Shown piece by piece: positions 1-9,066 of a DNA stretch of 21,140 nucleotides (within the stretch, counting starts at the first letter, position 1; every line of letters begins with the position of its first letter). The translations under genes were made by a program, and so were the position numbers. The DNA is from Pseudomonadota bacterium (lineage in GTDB: Bacteria > Myxococcota_A > Polyangia > Haliangiales > Haliangiaceae). The notes below the pieces were generated by a model. It did no database searches. It was not told the DNA's origin and saw nothing but the letters and a program-made list of their open reading frames with translations. The DNA is taken from contig JAEYYV010000261.1 of the NCBI GenBank assembly GCA_023428295.1, positions 1-21,140 of the forward strand. Direction: 5' to 3'.

Positions 1-17
1 TTGTGTATAAGAGAGAG
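1..17 (+). other. Tn5/Nextera mosaic-end-like sequence at window edge
   Basis: The first 17 bases match the last 17 bases of the 19-bp Tn5 mosaic end (transposase adapter) at 15 positions, including an unbroken run TGTGTATAAGAGA. The run is AT-rich in a GC-rich region and lies exactly at the edge. It could be untrimmed library adapter at a contig end, or a chance match inside the lipoprotein gene. Two mismatches (first base, and G for C at base 15) keep confidence moderate. Confidence 0.45.
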
Positions 18-702
18 GCGCGACATAGTCACGACGAGCGAGCGCGTCCTTGATGAACGCGAGGCGCTTCGCGACGGCGGGCGGCACGTTCTTGAACGTC
101 GATGGATCCGTCGTCGGCAGCTTCACCTCGTCTTTGGTGATCTCGACCTCGGGCGGCATCGGCACCGCGTACGCTTTGATCTTGCGATAGATCGCGACCT
201 GCAAGCTCTCGACGCGTCCCTCGAGCCACGGCGGTCGCGCCATGCCCTTCAGCTCCGTCGGCATCGCGTTCCCCGCGTCCCACTCGGCCGCGTGACCGAT
301 GACCTTCACGCGCCATGGCCGCCCGCCGGTGACGCTCACGTCGAATCGGATGTACGTGCGCTTGAACGCCAGGCGCGTGGGCATTCCGCCCGCGGCGGCG
401 GCCGGCGAGGTCGCGCCGATCGTGTTCTGCGTCGCGACCGCGCCCTGGTTGGCGACGTCTTGCGAGTCCGACGTGGAGGACACGCCGTGCCACGCCGTCT
501 TGATGACGCCCTGACCGGGAAAGTCGTTGAGGTTCGCATATTGCTCGCGCGTGGCCTCGAGCGCGGCGGTGAACACGATCGCGAAGTCGGTGTTGTACAG
601 CGACGTCTTCGCGGCTTGGATCTCCTTCTTGTTCTTGCAGCCAGCGACGCACGAAGCGGCGACGAGCACGGCGAGGAAGGTGATACGTTGCGCGAGTAGC
701 AT
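1..702 (-). CDS. Putative lipoprotein, 3' end cut by window edge
   Basis: The frame is open for 234 codons from the ATG at 702-700 down to base 1, so the C-terminus is missing. The product begins with a short charged stretch, a hydrophobic core (about residues 7-17) and a lipobox V-A-G-C with Cys22, so it is probably a lipid-anchored envelope protein. The mature part has no family I recognise. It contains a beta-rich stretch around 'RPWRVKVIGHAAEW' and a proline-rich stretch near the cut end. The start codon overlaps the start of the divergent nth gene inside the tetranucleotide CATG, so the two genes have no intergenic region. No clear Shine-Dalgarno is visible. If the edge bases are adapter, the last residues read here are artificial. 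The gene is well supported; its function is unknown. Confidence 0.72.
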   Translation of the reverse strand, partial: MLLAQRITFLAVLVAASCVAGCKNKKEIQAAKTSLYNTDFAIVFTAALEATREQYANLNDFPGQGVIKTAWHGVSSTSDSQDVANQGAVATQNTIGATSPAAAAGGMPTRLAFKRTYIRFDVSVTGGRPWRVKVIGHAAEWDAGNAMPTELKGMARPPWLEGRVESLQVAIYRKIKAYAVPMPPEVEITKDEVKLPTTDPSTFKNVPPAVAKRLAFIKDALARRDYVAPLSYTQ

Positions 703-1462
703 GGGATCTCGCACCGGAAATAGCACAACGACGAAGCCGCGCGCCGCCGGAAAGCATCAGACGCCGGCTCACGCGGCAGATGTCGCAGCGAGGCTCGCAA
801 ACCTCTATCCCGACGCGCACGTCGAGCTCGATCACAGAAACGCCTACGAGCTCGCCGTGGCGACGATCCTGTCCGCGCAGTCGACGGACAAGATGATCAA
901 CACGCTCACGCCGGCGCTGTTCGCGAAGTATCCGAACGCCACCGCGCTCGCCGCCGCCGATCCCGCGGAGGTCGAGCCGATGATCTTCAAGTCCGGCTTC
1001 TTCCGCGCCAAGGCCAAGAGCATCATCGGGATGGCGAAGAAGGTCGTCGAGAAGCACGGCGGCGAGATCCCGCAGACCATGGCGGAGCTCGTCGAGCTGC
1101 CCGGCATCGCCCGCAAGACGGCGAACGTCGTCCTCGGCAGCGTGTTCGGGCAGAACGTCGGCGTCGTCGTCGACACGCACGTGACGCGCGTCGCGGCGCG
1201 GCTCGGCCTCACGAGCGAAGAGGATCCGGTGAAGATCGAAGCCGACCTCATGAAGCTCCTGCCCCAGGCGCAATGGACGGACTTCGCGCACCGCATGATC
1301 TGGCTCGGGCGGCGTGTGTGCTTCGCGAAGCAACCCGATTGCAATCAGTGCGCTCTCGCCCCGATCTGTCCGAGCGCGACGCCCACCGTCATCGATCCCG
1401 CCATCAGTCCCGCCAGAACGGCCGCACCGAAGGTGGCGTCCCGCGGTAAGGTGTCTCCATGA
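701..1462 (+). CDS. nth: Endonuclease III (DNA glycosylase/AP lyase)
   Basis: A 253-aa protein of the Nth/MutY HhH-GPD superfamily, which excises oxidised pyrimidines and cleaves the abasic site in base-excision repair. Seen directly: the helix-hairpin-helix 'LPGIARKTA' with the Schiff-base lysine K139, the catalytic aspartate D158 in 'VVDTHV', and a perfect [4Fe-4S] loop C207-X6-C214-X2-C217-X5-C223. E. coli Nth is 211 aa; the excess is a roughly 25-residue basic N-terminal tail and a 30-residue Ala/Pro-rich C-terminal tail. ATG 701 is chosen because no other in-frame start lies between it and the conserved core. An upstream start would read back over the divergent lipoprotein gene. The stop overlaps the next gene's start (ATGA), suggesting coupled translation. 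Confidence 0.95.
   Translation: MGSRTGNSTTTKPRAAGKHQTPAHAADVAARLANLYPDAHVELDHRNAYELAVATILSAQSTDKMINTLTPALFAKYPNATALAAADPAEVEPMIFKSGFFRAKAKSIIGMAKKVVEKHGGEIPQTMAELVELPGIARKTANVVLGSVFGQNVGVVVDTHVTRVAARLGLTSEEDPVKIEADLMKLLPQAQWTDFAHRMIWLGRRVCFAKQPDCNQCALAPICPSATPTVIDPAISPARTAAPKVASRGKVSP
1447..1452 (+). promoter_or_regulatory. Candidate -10 element (TAAGGT) for Nudix gene
   Basis: TAAGGT lies inside the 3' end of nth, exactly 6 bases before the Nudix ATG. The same TANNNT-N6-start geometry occurs before other transcription-unit heads in this window. It would give an internal, leaderless start for the Nudix-kamA-queG part. No -35 element was recognised. Confidence 0.35.
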
Positions 1463-1893
1463 CGCCGGTCGTCGCCGTCGCCGCGATCGTGTTCGACCCC
1501 GAGGGTCGCGTGCTCCTCGTCGAGCGCGCCCACCCGCCGGGCGTGGGGCAATGGAGCGTCCCCGGCGGTAAGCTGGAGAGCTCCGAAACTCTCGCGCAAG
1601 CGGTGGCTCGCGAGGTGCGCGAGGAGACCGGGCTCGTCGTCGAGGTCGGGCCGCTGTCGTGCGTGGTCGAGCGCATGGGCGACGACTTCCACTACGTGAT
1701 CCTCGATTACCTCGCACGGGTGATCGGTGGCCCGGATGGCTTCACGAAGCTCGTGCCCGTCCCCGGCACCGACGCGGCCGCCGCGCGGTGGGTCGGGCCC
1801 GACGAGCTGTTGAAGTTGCCGCTGACCGAGGGATTGCTCGTCGTTCTCGAGCGCGCCCGCGCGCAGCATGCTACGTGGCGCAAGCGTTCGTGA
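1459..1893 (+). CDS. Nudix hydrolase (MutT/ADP-ribose pyrophosphatase-like)
   Basis: A 144-aa single-domain Nudix protein. The Nudix box GX5EX7REUXEEXGU is perfect at residues 37-59 (G37, E43, R51, E52, E55, E56, G58). These residues bind the metal that hydrolyses nucleoside diphosphates linked to another moiety. The N-terminal strand 'VVAVAAIVFD' and 'WSVPGGKLE' are typical of MutT-like and ADP-ribose pyrophosphatase-like members. Substrate cannot be decided from the sequence: oxidised dNTP sanitation would fit the neighbouring nth, but NADH or ADP-ribose derivatives are possible. ATG 1459 overlaps the nth stop. The stop overlaps the GTG of the next gene by 4 bases. Confidence 0.93.
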   Translation: MTPVVAVAAIVFDPEGRVLLVERAHPPGVGQWSVPGGKLESSETLAQAVAREVREETGLVVEVGPLSCVVERMGDDFHYVILDYLARVIGGPDGFTKLVPVPGTDAAAARWVGPDELLKLPLTEGLLVVLERARAQHATWRKRS

Positions 1894-3158
1894 TCCGACT
1901 TCCGTCTCTAGCTCTCGCCCACGACAGCGCCGCCCCCGAGCTCGGCCGCGCACCGCTTCAACGCGCCGATGTTGGCGAGGGGAAGTGGAACGATTGGCGC
2001 TGGCAGCTCGGCCACATGCTGACGAGCGCCGACGAGCTCGCGCGCGTGCTTCCGCTCTCCGCCAAGGAGCGCGAGGGCCTCGCGGCATCGTCCTCGCTGT
2101 TTCGCGTGGGCATCACGCCGTACTACGCGTCGCTGATGGATCCCGCGCACGCCTCGTGCCCGATCCGCATGCAGGCGATTCCCCATCCGTCCGAAGCGGA
2201 CATCCGCCCCGAGGAGCTGCGCGATCCACTCGGCGAGGACTCGCACATGCCGGCGCCATCGGTGGTGCACAAGTACCCCGATCGCTGCCTGTTCCTCGTC
2301 GTGGATCGCTGCGGCATCTATTGCCGTCACTGCAATCGCCGCCGCCTCGTCGGTGGGGACGAGCCGCCGACCACGCACGATCTCGAAGCCGGCCTCGCGT
2401 ACATCGCTCGCACGCCGCGCATCCGCGACGTGCTCATGTCCGGCGGCGATCCGCTGCTGCTGTCCACGCGCCGCCTCGACTACTTGCTCGGCCGCCTCCG
2501 CGCCATCCCGCACGTCGAGACGATCCGCATCGGTACGCGCTTGCCGGTGGTGTGCCCGATGCGCATCGACGACGAGCTCGTGGCCGCGCTGCGCAAGCAC
2601 CACCCGCTGTTCATCAACACGCACTTCAATCACGTCAAAGAGCTCACGCCCGAAGCGCGCGCCGGCTGCGAGCGCCTCGTCGATGCGGGCATCCCCGTCG
2701 GCAATCAGACCGTGCTCCTCCGCGGCGTGAACTCGTCCACGCGATCGCTGCGCGCGCTCATGCGTGGCTTGCTTCGCTCGCGCGTGCGTCCGTACTACCT
2801 CTTCCAAGGCGACACCGTCCTCGGCACGGATCACCTGCGCACCCCCGTCGAGACGGCGATGGAGCTGTACCGCTCGTTGCGCGGGTGGATGAACTCGATG
2901 GCGGTGCCGATGCTCGTGCTCGACGCGCCGGGTGGCCACGGCAAGGTGCCGCTGATCCCGTCGTACATCGATTCGCTCGACGAGCGCGAAGTCGTGGTGA
3001 CCACCTATCGCGGAACCAAGATCGCGTACCCGCAGCCGCGCGAGCGCGACTGCGCGGTGCCGTACGACGCGGTGCAGTTCGCCGGAGTCCCCGAAGATGA
3101 CGATCGCGAAGGCGCTGTCGATGATGGCCCCGTCGAGGTCGCTCACGTCGCGCCATGA
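1890..3158 (+). CDS. kamA: KamA-family radical SAM enzyme (lysine 2,3-aminomutase-like)
   Basis: A 422-aa protein with the radical SAM signature C141-X3-C145-X2-C148 ('CGIYCRHC') that holds the [4Fe-4S]/S-adenosylmethionine centre. The PLP lysine is K352 in 'DAPGGHGK'. D308 ('FQGD') and D345 align with the two aspartates that bind the lysine epsilon-amino group in clostridial lysine 2,3-aminomutase, which supports L-lysine to beta-lysine activity. The C-terminal zinc-binding CxCxxC cluster of the clostridial enzyme is absent: only one cysteine follows K352. Beta-lysine could be a free product (osmolyte, antibiotic precursor) or serve EF-P modification as with EpmB, but no EpmA or EF-P gene is in view. 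The start chosen is GTG 1890, overlapping the Nudix stop (GTGA); the longer upstream frame is a shadow of the Nudix gene. The end overlaps queG by 4 bases. Confidence 0.9.
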   Translation: MIRLPSLALAHDSAAPELGRAPLQRADVGEGKWNDWRWQLGHMLTSADELARVLPLSAKEREGLAASSSLFRVGITPYYASLMDPAHASCPIRMQAIPHPSEADIRPEELRDPLGEDSHMPAPSVVHKYPDRCLFLVVDRCGIYCRHCNRRRLVGGDEPPTTHDLEAGLAYIARTPRIRDVLMSGGDPLLLSTRRLDYLLGRLRAIPHVETIRIGTRLPVVCPMRIDDELVAALRKHHPLFINTHFNHVKELTPEARAGCERLVDAGIPVGNQTVLLRGVNSSTRSLRALMRGLLRSRVRPYYLFQGDTVLGTDHLRTPVETAMELYRSLRGWMNSMAVPMLVLDAPGGHGKVPLIPSYIDSLDEREVVVTTYRGTKIAYPQPRERDCAVPYDAVQFAGVPEDDDREGAVDDGPVEVAHVAP

Positions 3159-4279
3159 CGCTGGCGTTCGCCGGGCTTGTCGACATCGCGCGCGAGCTCG
3201 GCTTTGTCCGCGCCGCGATCGTCCCGATCGAAGCGCCTCGCCGGCACGAGCTGTATCGATCGTGGCTCGCCGACCAGCGCCACGGCGAGATGGCGTACCT
3301 CGCGACCCCCGAGCACGTCGGCCAGCGCGCAGATCTGCGATCGCTCCTCGCCAGCGCGCGCTCGCTCGTCGTGGTCGCGCTCGCGTACGACAAGCGCGAT
3401 CCGATCCCCGCGTCGCGCCTCACCGGACGCATCGCTCGCTATGCCCGCGGCGAGGACTATCACCTCGTCATGCGCGACAAGCTCGTCCTCCTCGCGGAGC
3501 GACTCGCCGCGCACCTCGGAGCGGTGGTCGCGACGCGACCGTGCGTCGACAGCGCGCCCGTGATGGAGCGCGAGTGGGCCGAGCGCGGCGGCCTCGGCTT
3601 TGTCGCGAAGAACACGATGCTGATCGCGCCGGGCGCCGGCAGCTACATCGTCCTCGGCGAGCTGCTCGTCGCTGCCGAGCTCGCACCGACAGCGCCGCCG
3701 CTCGACGACGACGCGGCAAAGCGATGCGGGCGATGTCGCGCGTGCTTGGACGCGTGTCCGACGCAGGCGTTTGTCGACGCGTACGTCCTCGACGCGCGGC
3801 GATGCATCTCGTACCTGACGATCGAGAATCACGCGTCGATCCCTCGTGAGCTGCGCGCGAGCGTGGGCACGTGGGTGTTCGGTTGCGATGTCTGCCAGGA
3901 GGTGTGTCCGTTCAACGCGGGCGACGGCGAGCCGCACGATCCGTTGCTCACCCCGAGGAGCGGCGAGCATGCGCTGCCGGATCTCGTGGCGCTCGCCCGG
4001 AAGGGCGCGAACCAGCTGCGGCAGTTCGTGAAGCGCACGGCGCTGCGGCGCGTTCCCCGCGACGTGCTGTTGCGTAACGTGGCCGTCGCGCTCGGCAACA
4101 CCGGCGATGCAGGTGCGATCGCGCCGCTCGTCGCGCTGCTTCGCGAGACGAGCCCGCTCGTGCGCGAGCACGCGGTGTGGGCGCTCGGCCGCCTGCGCGC
4201 GTTCGACGTCTTGCGCATGCACGATGACGACAACGCCATCGTTCGCGAGGAGCTCGCGCTCTCGCTCGCCGGCGCGTGA
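3155..4279 (+). CDS. queG: Epoxyqueuosine reductase
   Basis: A 374-aa cobalamin-dependent QueG-type enzyme catalysing the last step of tRNA queuosine synthesis (epoxyqueuosine to queuosine), in the cytoplasm. Seen directly: the N-terminal cobalamin-binding module with 'CVDSAPVMER' (D132, the likely proton donor), and two ferredoxin-type [4Fe-4S] groups at C191-X2-C194-X2-C197-X3-C201 and C244-X2-C247-X3-C251, with C217 as a further ligand candidate. A C-terminal HEAT-like helical region covers about residues 300-350 ('GNTGDAGAIAPLVALL'), used by the family for tRNA binding. Length matches the family. ATG 3155 overlaps the kamA stop (ATGA). It ends 6 bases before the convergent cytochrome c gene. 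Confidence 0.95.
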   Translation: MTLAFAGLVDIARELGFVRAAIVPIEAPRRHELYRSWLADQRHGEMAYLATPEHVGQRADLRSLLASARSLVVVALAYDKRDPIPASRLTGRIARYARGEDYHLVMRDKLVLLAERLAAHLGAVVATRPCVDSAPVMEREWAERGGLGFVAKNTMLIAPGAGSYIVLGELLVAAELAPTAPPLDDDAAKRCGRCRACLDACPTQAFVDAYVLDARRCISYLTIENHASIPRELRASVGTWVFGCDVCQEVCPFNAGDGEPHDPLLTPRSGEHALPDLVALARKGANQLRQFVKRTALRRVPRDVLLRNVAVALGNTGDAGAIAPLVALLRETSPLVREHAVWALGRLRAFDVLRMHDDDNAIVREELALSLAGA

Positions 4280-4285
4280 ACGGAG

Positions 4286-4627
4286 TCAGGGCGCCGCGCG
4301 CTTCAAGAACGCGTCGCTCGCGACGTACTCGCTGACCGCTTTGATCTGCTCGTTCGACAGCGCGCCTTGAAACGACGGCATCAGCTTGTTCGCCGAGCCC
4401 GTGCGCACTTGCTGCTCGACAAACTCGGGCGTCAGCTTCGCGCGCGTCGCGGGCGAGGTCAGATCGCGAACGCTTAGCTGCTTCACCATCTGCTCGCTCG
4501 GCTTGCCGGTCATGCCGTGACACGAGACGCAGACCGAGTCGTACACGGTGGCACCGTCGGACGATCCACCCGCGGGTTTGCACGCTCCGATGGCGAGGAG
4601 GATCGCGGCGACGGTGGTGGTGCGCAC
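4286..4627 (-). CDS. Small class I cytochrome c lipoprotein
   Basis: A 113-aa protein. The N-terminus has a hydrophobic core and lipobox I-G-A-C16, so the mature protein is probably lipid-anchored on the periplasmic side. One haem c site, C33-V-S-C36-H37, is followed by a probable axial Met83 in 'KLMPSF', as in class I cytochromes c. It would carry single electrons in the envelope; its partners are unknown. The start is GTG 4627; an ATG 11 bases further upstream is out of frame. A TATGCA element lies 6 bases before the GTG but lacks the last T of the local -10 pattern. It converges on queG with a 6-base gap and diverges from the lipoprotein gene at 4683. Confidence 0.9.
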   Translation of the reverse strand: MRTTTVAAILLAIGACKPAGGSSDGATVYDSVCVSCHGMTGKPSEQMVKQLSVRDLTSPATRAKLTPEFVEQQVRTGSANKLMPSFQGALSNEQIKAVSEYVASDAFLKRAAP

Positions 4628-4670
4628 CGAGGCTGCATATCCCGACGGGCACCCGTTGCCTAGCCCGTGC

Positions 4671-4676
4671 TAGTGT
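4671..4676 (+). promoter_or_regulatory. Candidate extended -10 (TGC-TAGTGT)
   Basis: TAGTGT preceded by TGC (extended -10 form) ends 6 bases before ATG 4683. Transcription would then begin about at the start codon, giving a leaderless message. No Shine-Dalgarno is visible. The 11-base string around it (CGTGCTAGTGT) recurs with one change before the lipoprotein gene at 10939. Confidence 0.45.
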
Positions 4677-4682
4677 CTCGGC

Positions 4683-5585
4683 ATGCGGCGCATTGTCCTC
4701 GCAAGTGTGGTCTCGTCCTTCGTATTGGCGGCGTGTGGTGGTCCGCAAATTCCACAGCACGCCGGCTACAAGAGCGAAAAGGTCAAGCCCTGGAAGAACG
4801 CGAAGAAGCTCAACTGGGACGAGAAGAGTGAAGCCAAAGCAGAAGGCGAGCTCTCGTATCCCGAGATGCGTCGCGCCAAGTGGTACCTGCTCGATCTGCC
4901 GTCCCCCGGTGAGCTCACGCTCAAGCTCGAGATCAACCCGCCCGGTGACTCGGTCAACGAAGACTTCGACATGGCGATGGAGATCCTCGACCCGGGCAAT
5001 CGCGTGATCAGCAAGGCGGACAACGAGGAGGAGGACGTCGGCGAGCTGACCAAGACACGTACGCTCTACGACCTGCCCGCCGGCAAGTACCTCCTGCACC
5101 TCTACCTGCAAGGACGCATGGATAGCGGCGACTTCGTCGTGCGCGCGTCCTACAAGTCGTCGGGTGGCGGAACCGAGTACAAGAGCGATTTCCCGCAGCA
5201 AGTCGCGTTCATCCCGCCGCTGCCCGCGGTGCCGATCAAGGACGACACGCCGACGGGCTGGAAGGCGCCGACCACGGACAAGGTCGTGATCAAGAAGACC
5301 TCGCGTCCGGCAGCTCCGCCGACGGAGAAGAAGCCGCCTCCCCCGCCGCCCGGGACGGAGAAGTCCGCGCGCATCATCAACATCTCGGTGTCGGGTCAGA
5401 GCTCCACGATCACCATCGGGATCGGCACCGACTTCGGCGTGGCGGCAGGTTGGAAGGCAAAGATCGCTGGCGTCACCGGCACCTTCCCCGTCGCGAGCTG
5501 TAATCCGCGCACGTGTACCGCGACCGTCACGGCAACCCCCGACCAGATCAAGGCGGGCGGGTCGTCGGTCACGCTGGTTCCCTAG
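4683..5585 (+). CDS. Lipoprotein with PPC-like beta domain (paralogue 1)
   Basis: A 300-aa protein with a signal peptide and lipobox L-A-A-C18. Residues about 50-155 look like a beta-sandwich of the bacterial pre-peptidase C-terminal type ('YLLDLPSPGELTLKLE', 'DLPAGKYLLHLYLQG'). Residues about 195-225 form a Pro-rich linker with a run of six prolines. Residues about 228-300 form a small beta domain with 'GTDFGVAAGWKAKIAG'. The next gene has the same three-part layout with clear matches in each part, so the two are tandem duplicates. Probably envelope-anchored; molecular role unknown. The PPC assignment rests on pattern only. Confidence 0.85.
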   Translation: MRRIVLASVVSSFVLAACGGPQIPQHAGYKSEKVKPWKNAKKLNWDEKSEAKAEGELSYPEMRRAKWYLLDLPSPGELTLKLEINPPGDSVNEDFDMAMEILDPGNRVISKADNEEEDVGELTKTRTLYDLPAGKYLLHLYLQGRMDSGDFVVRASYKSSGGGTEYKSDFPQQVAFIPPLPAVPIKDDTPTGWKAPTTDKVVIKKTSRPAAPPTEKKPPPPPPGTEKSARIINISVSGQSSTITIGIGTDFGVAAGWKAKIAGVTGTFPVASCNPRTCTATVTATPDQIKAGGSSVTLVP

Positions 5586-5644
5586 CTTTTTGGTAGTGCA
5601 CCGCGCCTATTGCGCGCCTTCGCGGCCTGGGCAAAACTCCAAAG

Positions 5645-6720
5645 ATGCTCGGGAAATTGGTGGGGCGCCCCGCGCGAGCGGCGGCGTTTCTTGGCGTCGC
5701 GGCACTCGCGGTGTCGTGCGCACACAACGTTGCGCAGGATAAGAACAGCGGCGAGGACGCGCGGCAAAAGGGCGCCAAAGAGATGGTGCTCGAGAACGGC
5801 GAAGCCAAGGCGAAGGGCATCGTCACGTACCCGGGCGGCGATCGCGTGGACTGGAAAGTGATCGAGCTCCCCGAGAATCAAAAGGGCACGCTCGATATCA
5901 AGCTCGCGTGGACCACCCCGCGCCCGAACCTGCAGCTCGCGTTCGACGTGTTCGACGAGTGGAACACGCCGATCATCTCGTCGGCAAAGTCGAACAAGAA
6001 GCGCGCGCGCGGTCGCACCAAGTCCGCGACGATCGAGAAGGCGAAGGGCAAGTACTTCATCCGCGTCTACGCCGTGAACCGCGGCGACGCTGGTACGTAC
6101 AAGCTGACCGCCGAGTTCAAAGAGCAAGCCGCGAACACGGGCATCGCGTGGGAGAAGGTCGAGATCGCAGAGCCCCCGCGCCTCGCCGAAGTTCCGGCGC
6201 CGCAGCTGCCGTGTGACCCGCTCGCGTTCGATCCCAAGAACCCGTCGTGCGCGTCGGTGTGCCCCGACGTGAATCCACCGCCGGGATGGCCCGCGTGCAA
6301 GGACAAGTGTCCGGCCGGTGCGCCCGACATCAACAACCCCGCGTGTCAGAAGTCGATGCCCTGCCCCAACCCGCCCGATCGTCGCGTGGCGTCGTGCAAG
6401 CCGTCGATGTGGCCGAAGTGCAACCTCGCCGCGCCGGATCCGATGAACCCGAACTGCGATAACGCGAAGGCCGATCCGGTCACCGCGCGCGTGCTCAAGC
6501 AAGAGACGCAGGGCTCCGAGGTCGTCATCACGATCGGCGCCGGCTCGAGCTCGGGTGTCGCGAAGGGGTGGACGGCGGTCGTGCTTCGCGGTGACACGGG
6601 TCAGCCGCTGTCCGGCGGCGACGTCACGATCATTCGAATCGACAAACAGGCGACGGTCGGTAAGGTCCGGCTGACCGCGGATCAGATCAAGCAGAACGAC
6701 AAGGTGAAGCTCAGTCCTCC

Positions 6721-6724
<4 letters not shown>
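5645..6724 (+). CDS. Lipoprotein with PPC-like domain and Cys-rich linker (paralogue 2)
   Basis: A 359-aa protein with signal peptide and lipobox A-V-S-C25. It shares with the preceding gene the 'GEAKAKGIVTYPG' entry into a PPC-like beta-sandwich and a C-terminal domain with 'GAGSSSGVAKGWTAVV' and 'TADQIKQNDKVKL'. Where paralogue 1 has a poly-proline linker, this one has an insert (about bases 6205-6465) with ten cysteines and repeated D-x-x-N-P-x-C units (DPKNPSC, DINNPAC, DPMNPNC). That could form five disulfides in the periplasm or outside the cell. A 59-base spacer separates the two genes. The stop overlaps the kinase ATG (ATGA), so translation of lipoprotein and kinase is probably coupled. 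Function unknown. Confidence 0.85.
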
Positions 6725-8291
<1,567 letters not shown>

Positions 8292-8295
<4 letters not shown>

Positions 8296-9014
8296 CGATG
8301 ACCGACGACGACGACAAGGATCCCAAGGTCAAGACGCTCGTCGAGCGTGATCCGAGCGAGCCGCTCGATCGCTTCGTCGACGCGGCCACCGCCGCGCAGC
8401 TCGAGCGTTGGTTCGGCCTGCCCTCGTTCGCGCAGGTGGAAGCCGGCGAGGTTGCGGTCGCCCCTCCTCCGCCCGACGAGGACGACGAGTTTCGGGAGAT
8501 CCGCGAGAGGCGCCGCATACTCCTCGAGCAGGTCGACATGAACCTCGTCGAGCAGATCGAGACGCGCAACATCCCGCGCGAGATCCTCGTCTTCACGCCG
8601 TCCCTCGAGGCGAAGGAGAGCAAGGTCACGCTCGTCGACACCGACTACATCGAGAACCGCGCCTCGATCGCAGACGAGCGCTGGGTCGAGCGTCCGGGCG
8701 ACGTGATCGATGCGCTGGCCGAGAGCACGCCGCAAGCATTGCTGCGTGATCTGCATCGCCTCGAGACGGAGTTCTCGCGGTCGTGGTCGAACAACGACGA
8801 CGACTGGATGAACCCAGACCGCCCCGAGCCGGAACCGTTCCTCATGGACATCGTCGCGAAGATCGACGAGGTCATGCGGGTCCGCTACAAGATGGAGCCT
8901 GTCGAGACGCCCGACGTGGGCAACTTGCTCGACCCTCTGCGCGAGGAGCTGAACCAATCCTGGGCCGCCATCGCCACGAGCGGTCGCCTCTACAACCGGC
9001 GGGTGACCGAGTGA
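8292..9014 (+). CDS. Hypothetical acidic protein between kinase and phosphatase
   Basis: A 240-aa protein of no family I recognise. It has no signal peptide or membrane helix and is rich in Asp and Glu, with acidic runs near the N-terminus and at about residues 58-66 and 168-180. The middle is predicted helical ('REIRERRRILLEQVDMNLVEQIE'). An N-terminal 'KVKTLVE' resembles the K-T-hydrophobic motifs of the kinase linker. The start is GTG 8292, overlapping the kinase stop, or ATG 8298 two codons later. Its position between kinase and PP2C phosphatase suggests a substrate, adaptor or regulator of the pair. That is inference from position only. Confidence 0.8.
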
Positions 9015-9053
9015 GGAAGGTCATCCAGTCGTGTCCCGTAGACGAGATGATGC

Positions 9054-9060
9054 GGGGAGG
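9054..9060 (+). promoter_or_regulatory. Strong Shine-Dalgarno for PP2C gene
   Basis: GGGGAGG, continuing into TGG, lies 6 bases before GTG 9067 and favours that start over the in-frame GTG 9031, which has only AGGAAGG 10 bases upstream. Confidence 0.6.
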
Positions 9061-9066
9061 TGGCCT

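Noticed and set aside
29..1717. Minus-strand open frame of 562 codons
   Set aside because: It is out of frame with the lipoprotein and antisense to nth and the Nudix gene; the product is Arg-rich without motifs.
1908..3146. Minus-strand open frame of 412 codons antisense to kamA
   Set aside because: The plus strand carries all radical SAM and PLP motifs; the antisense product is only a His/Arg/Ala-rich shadow.
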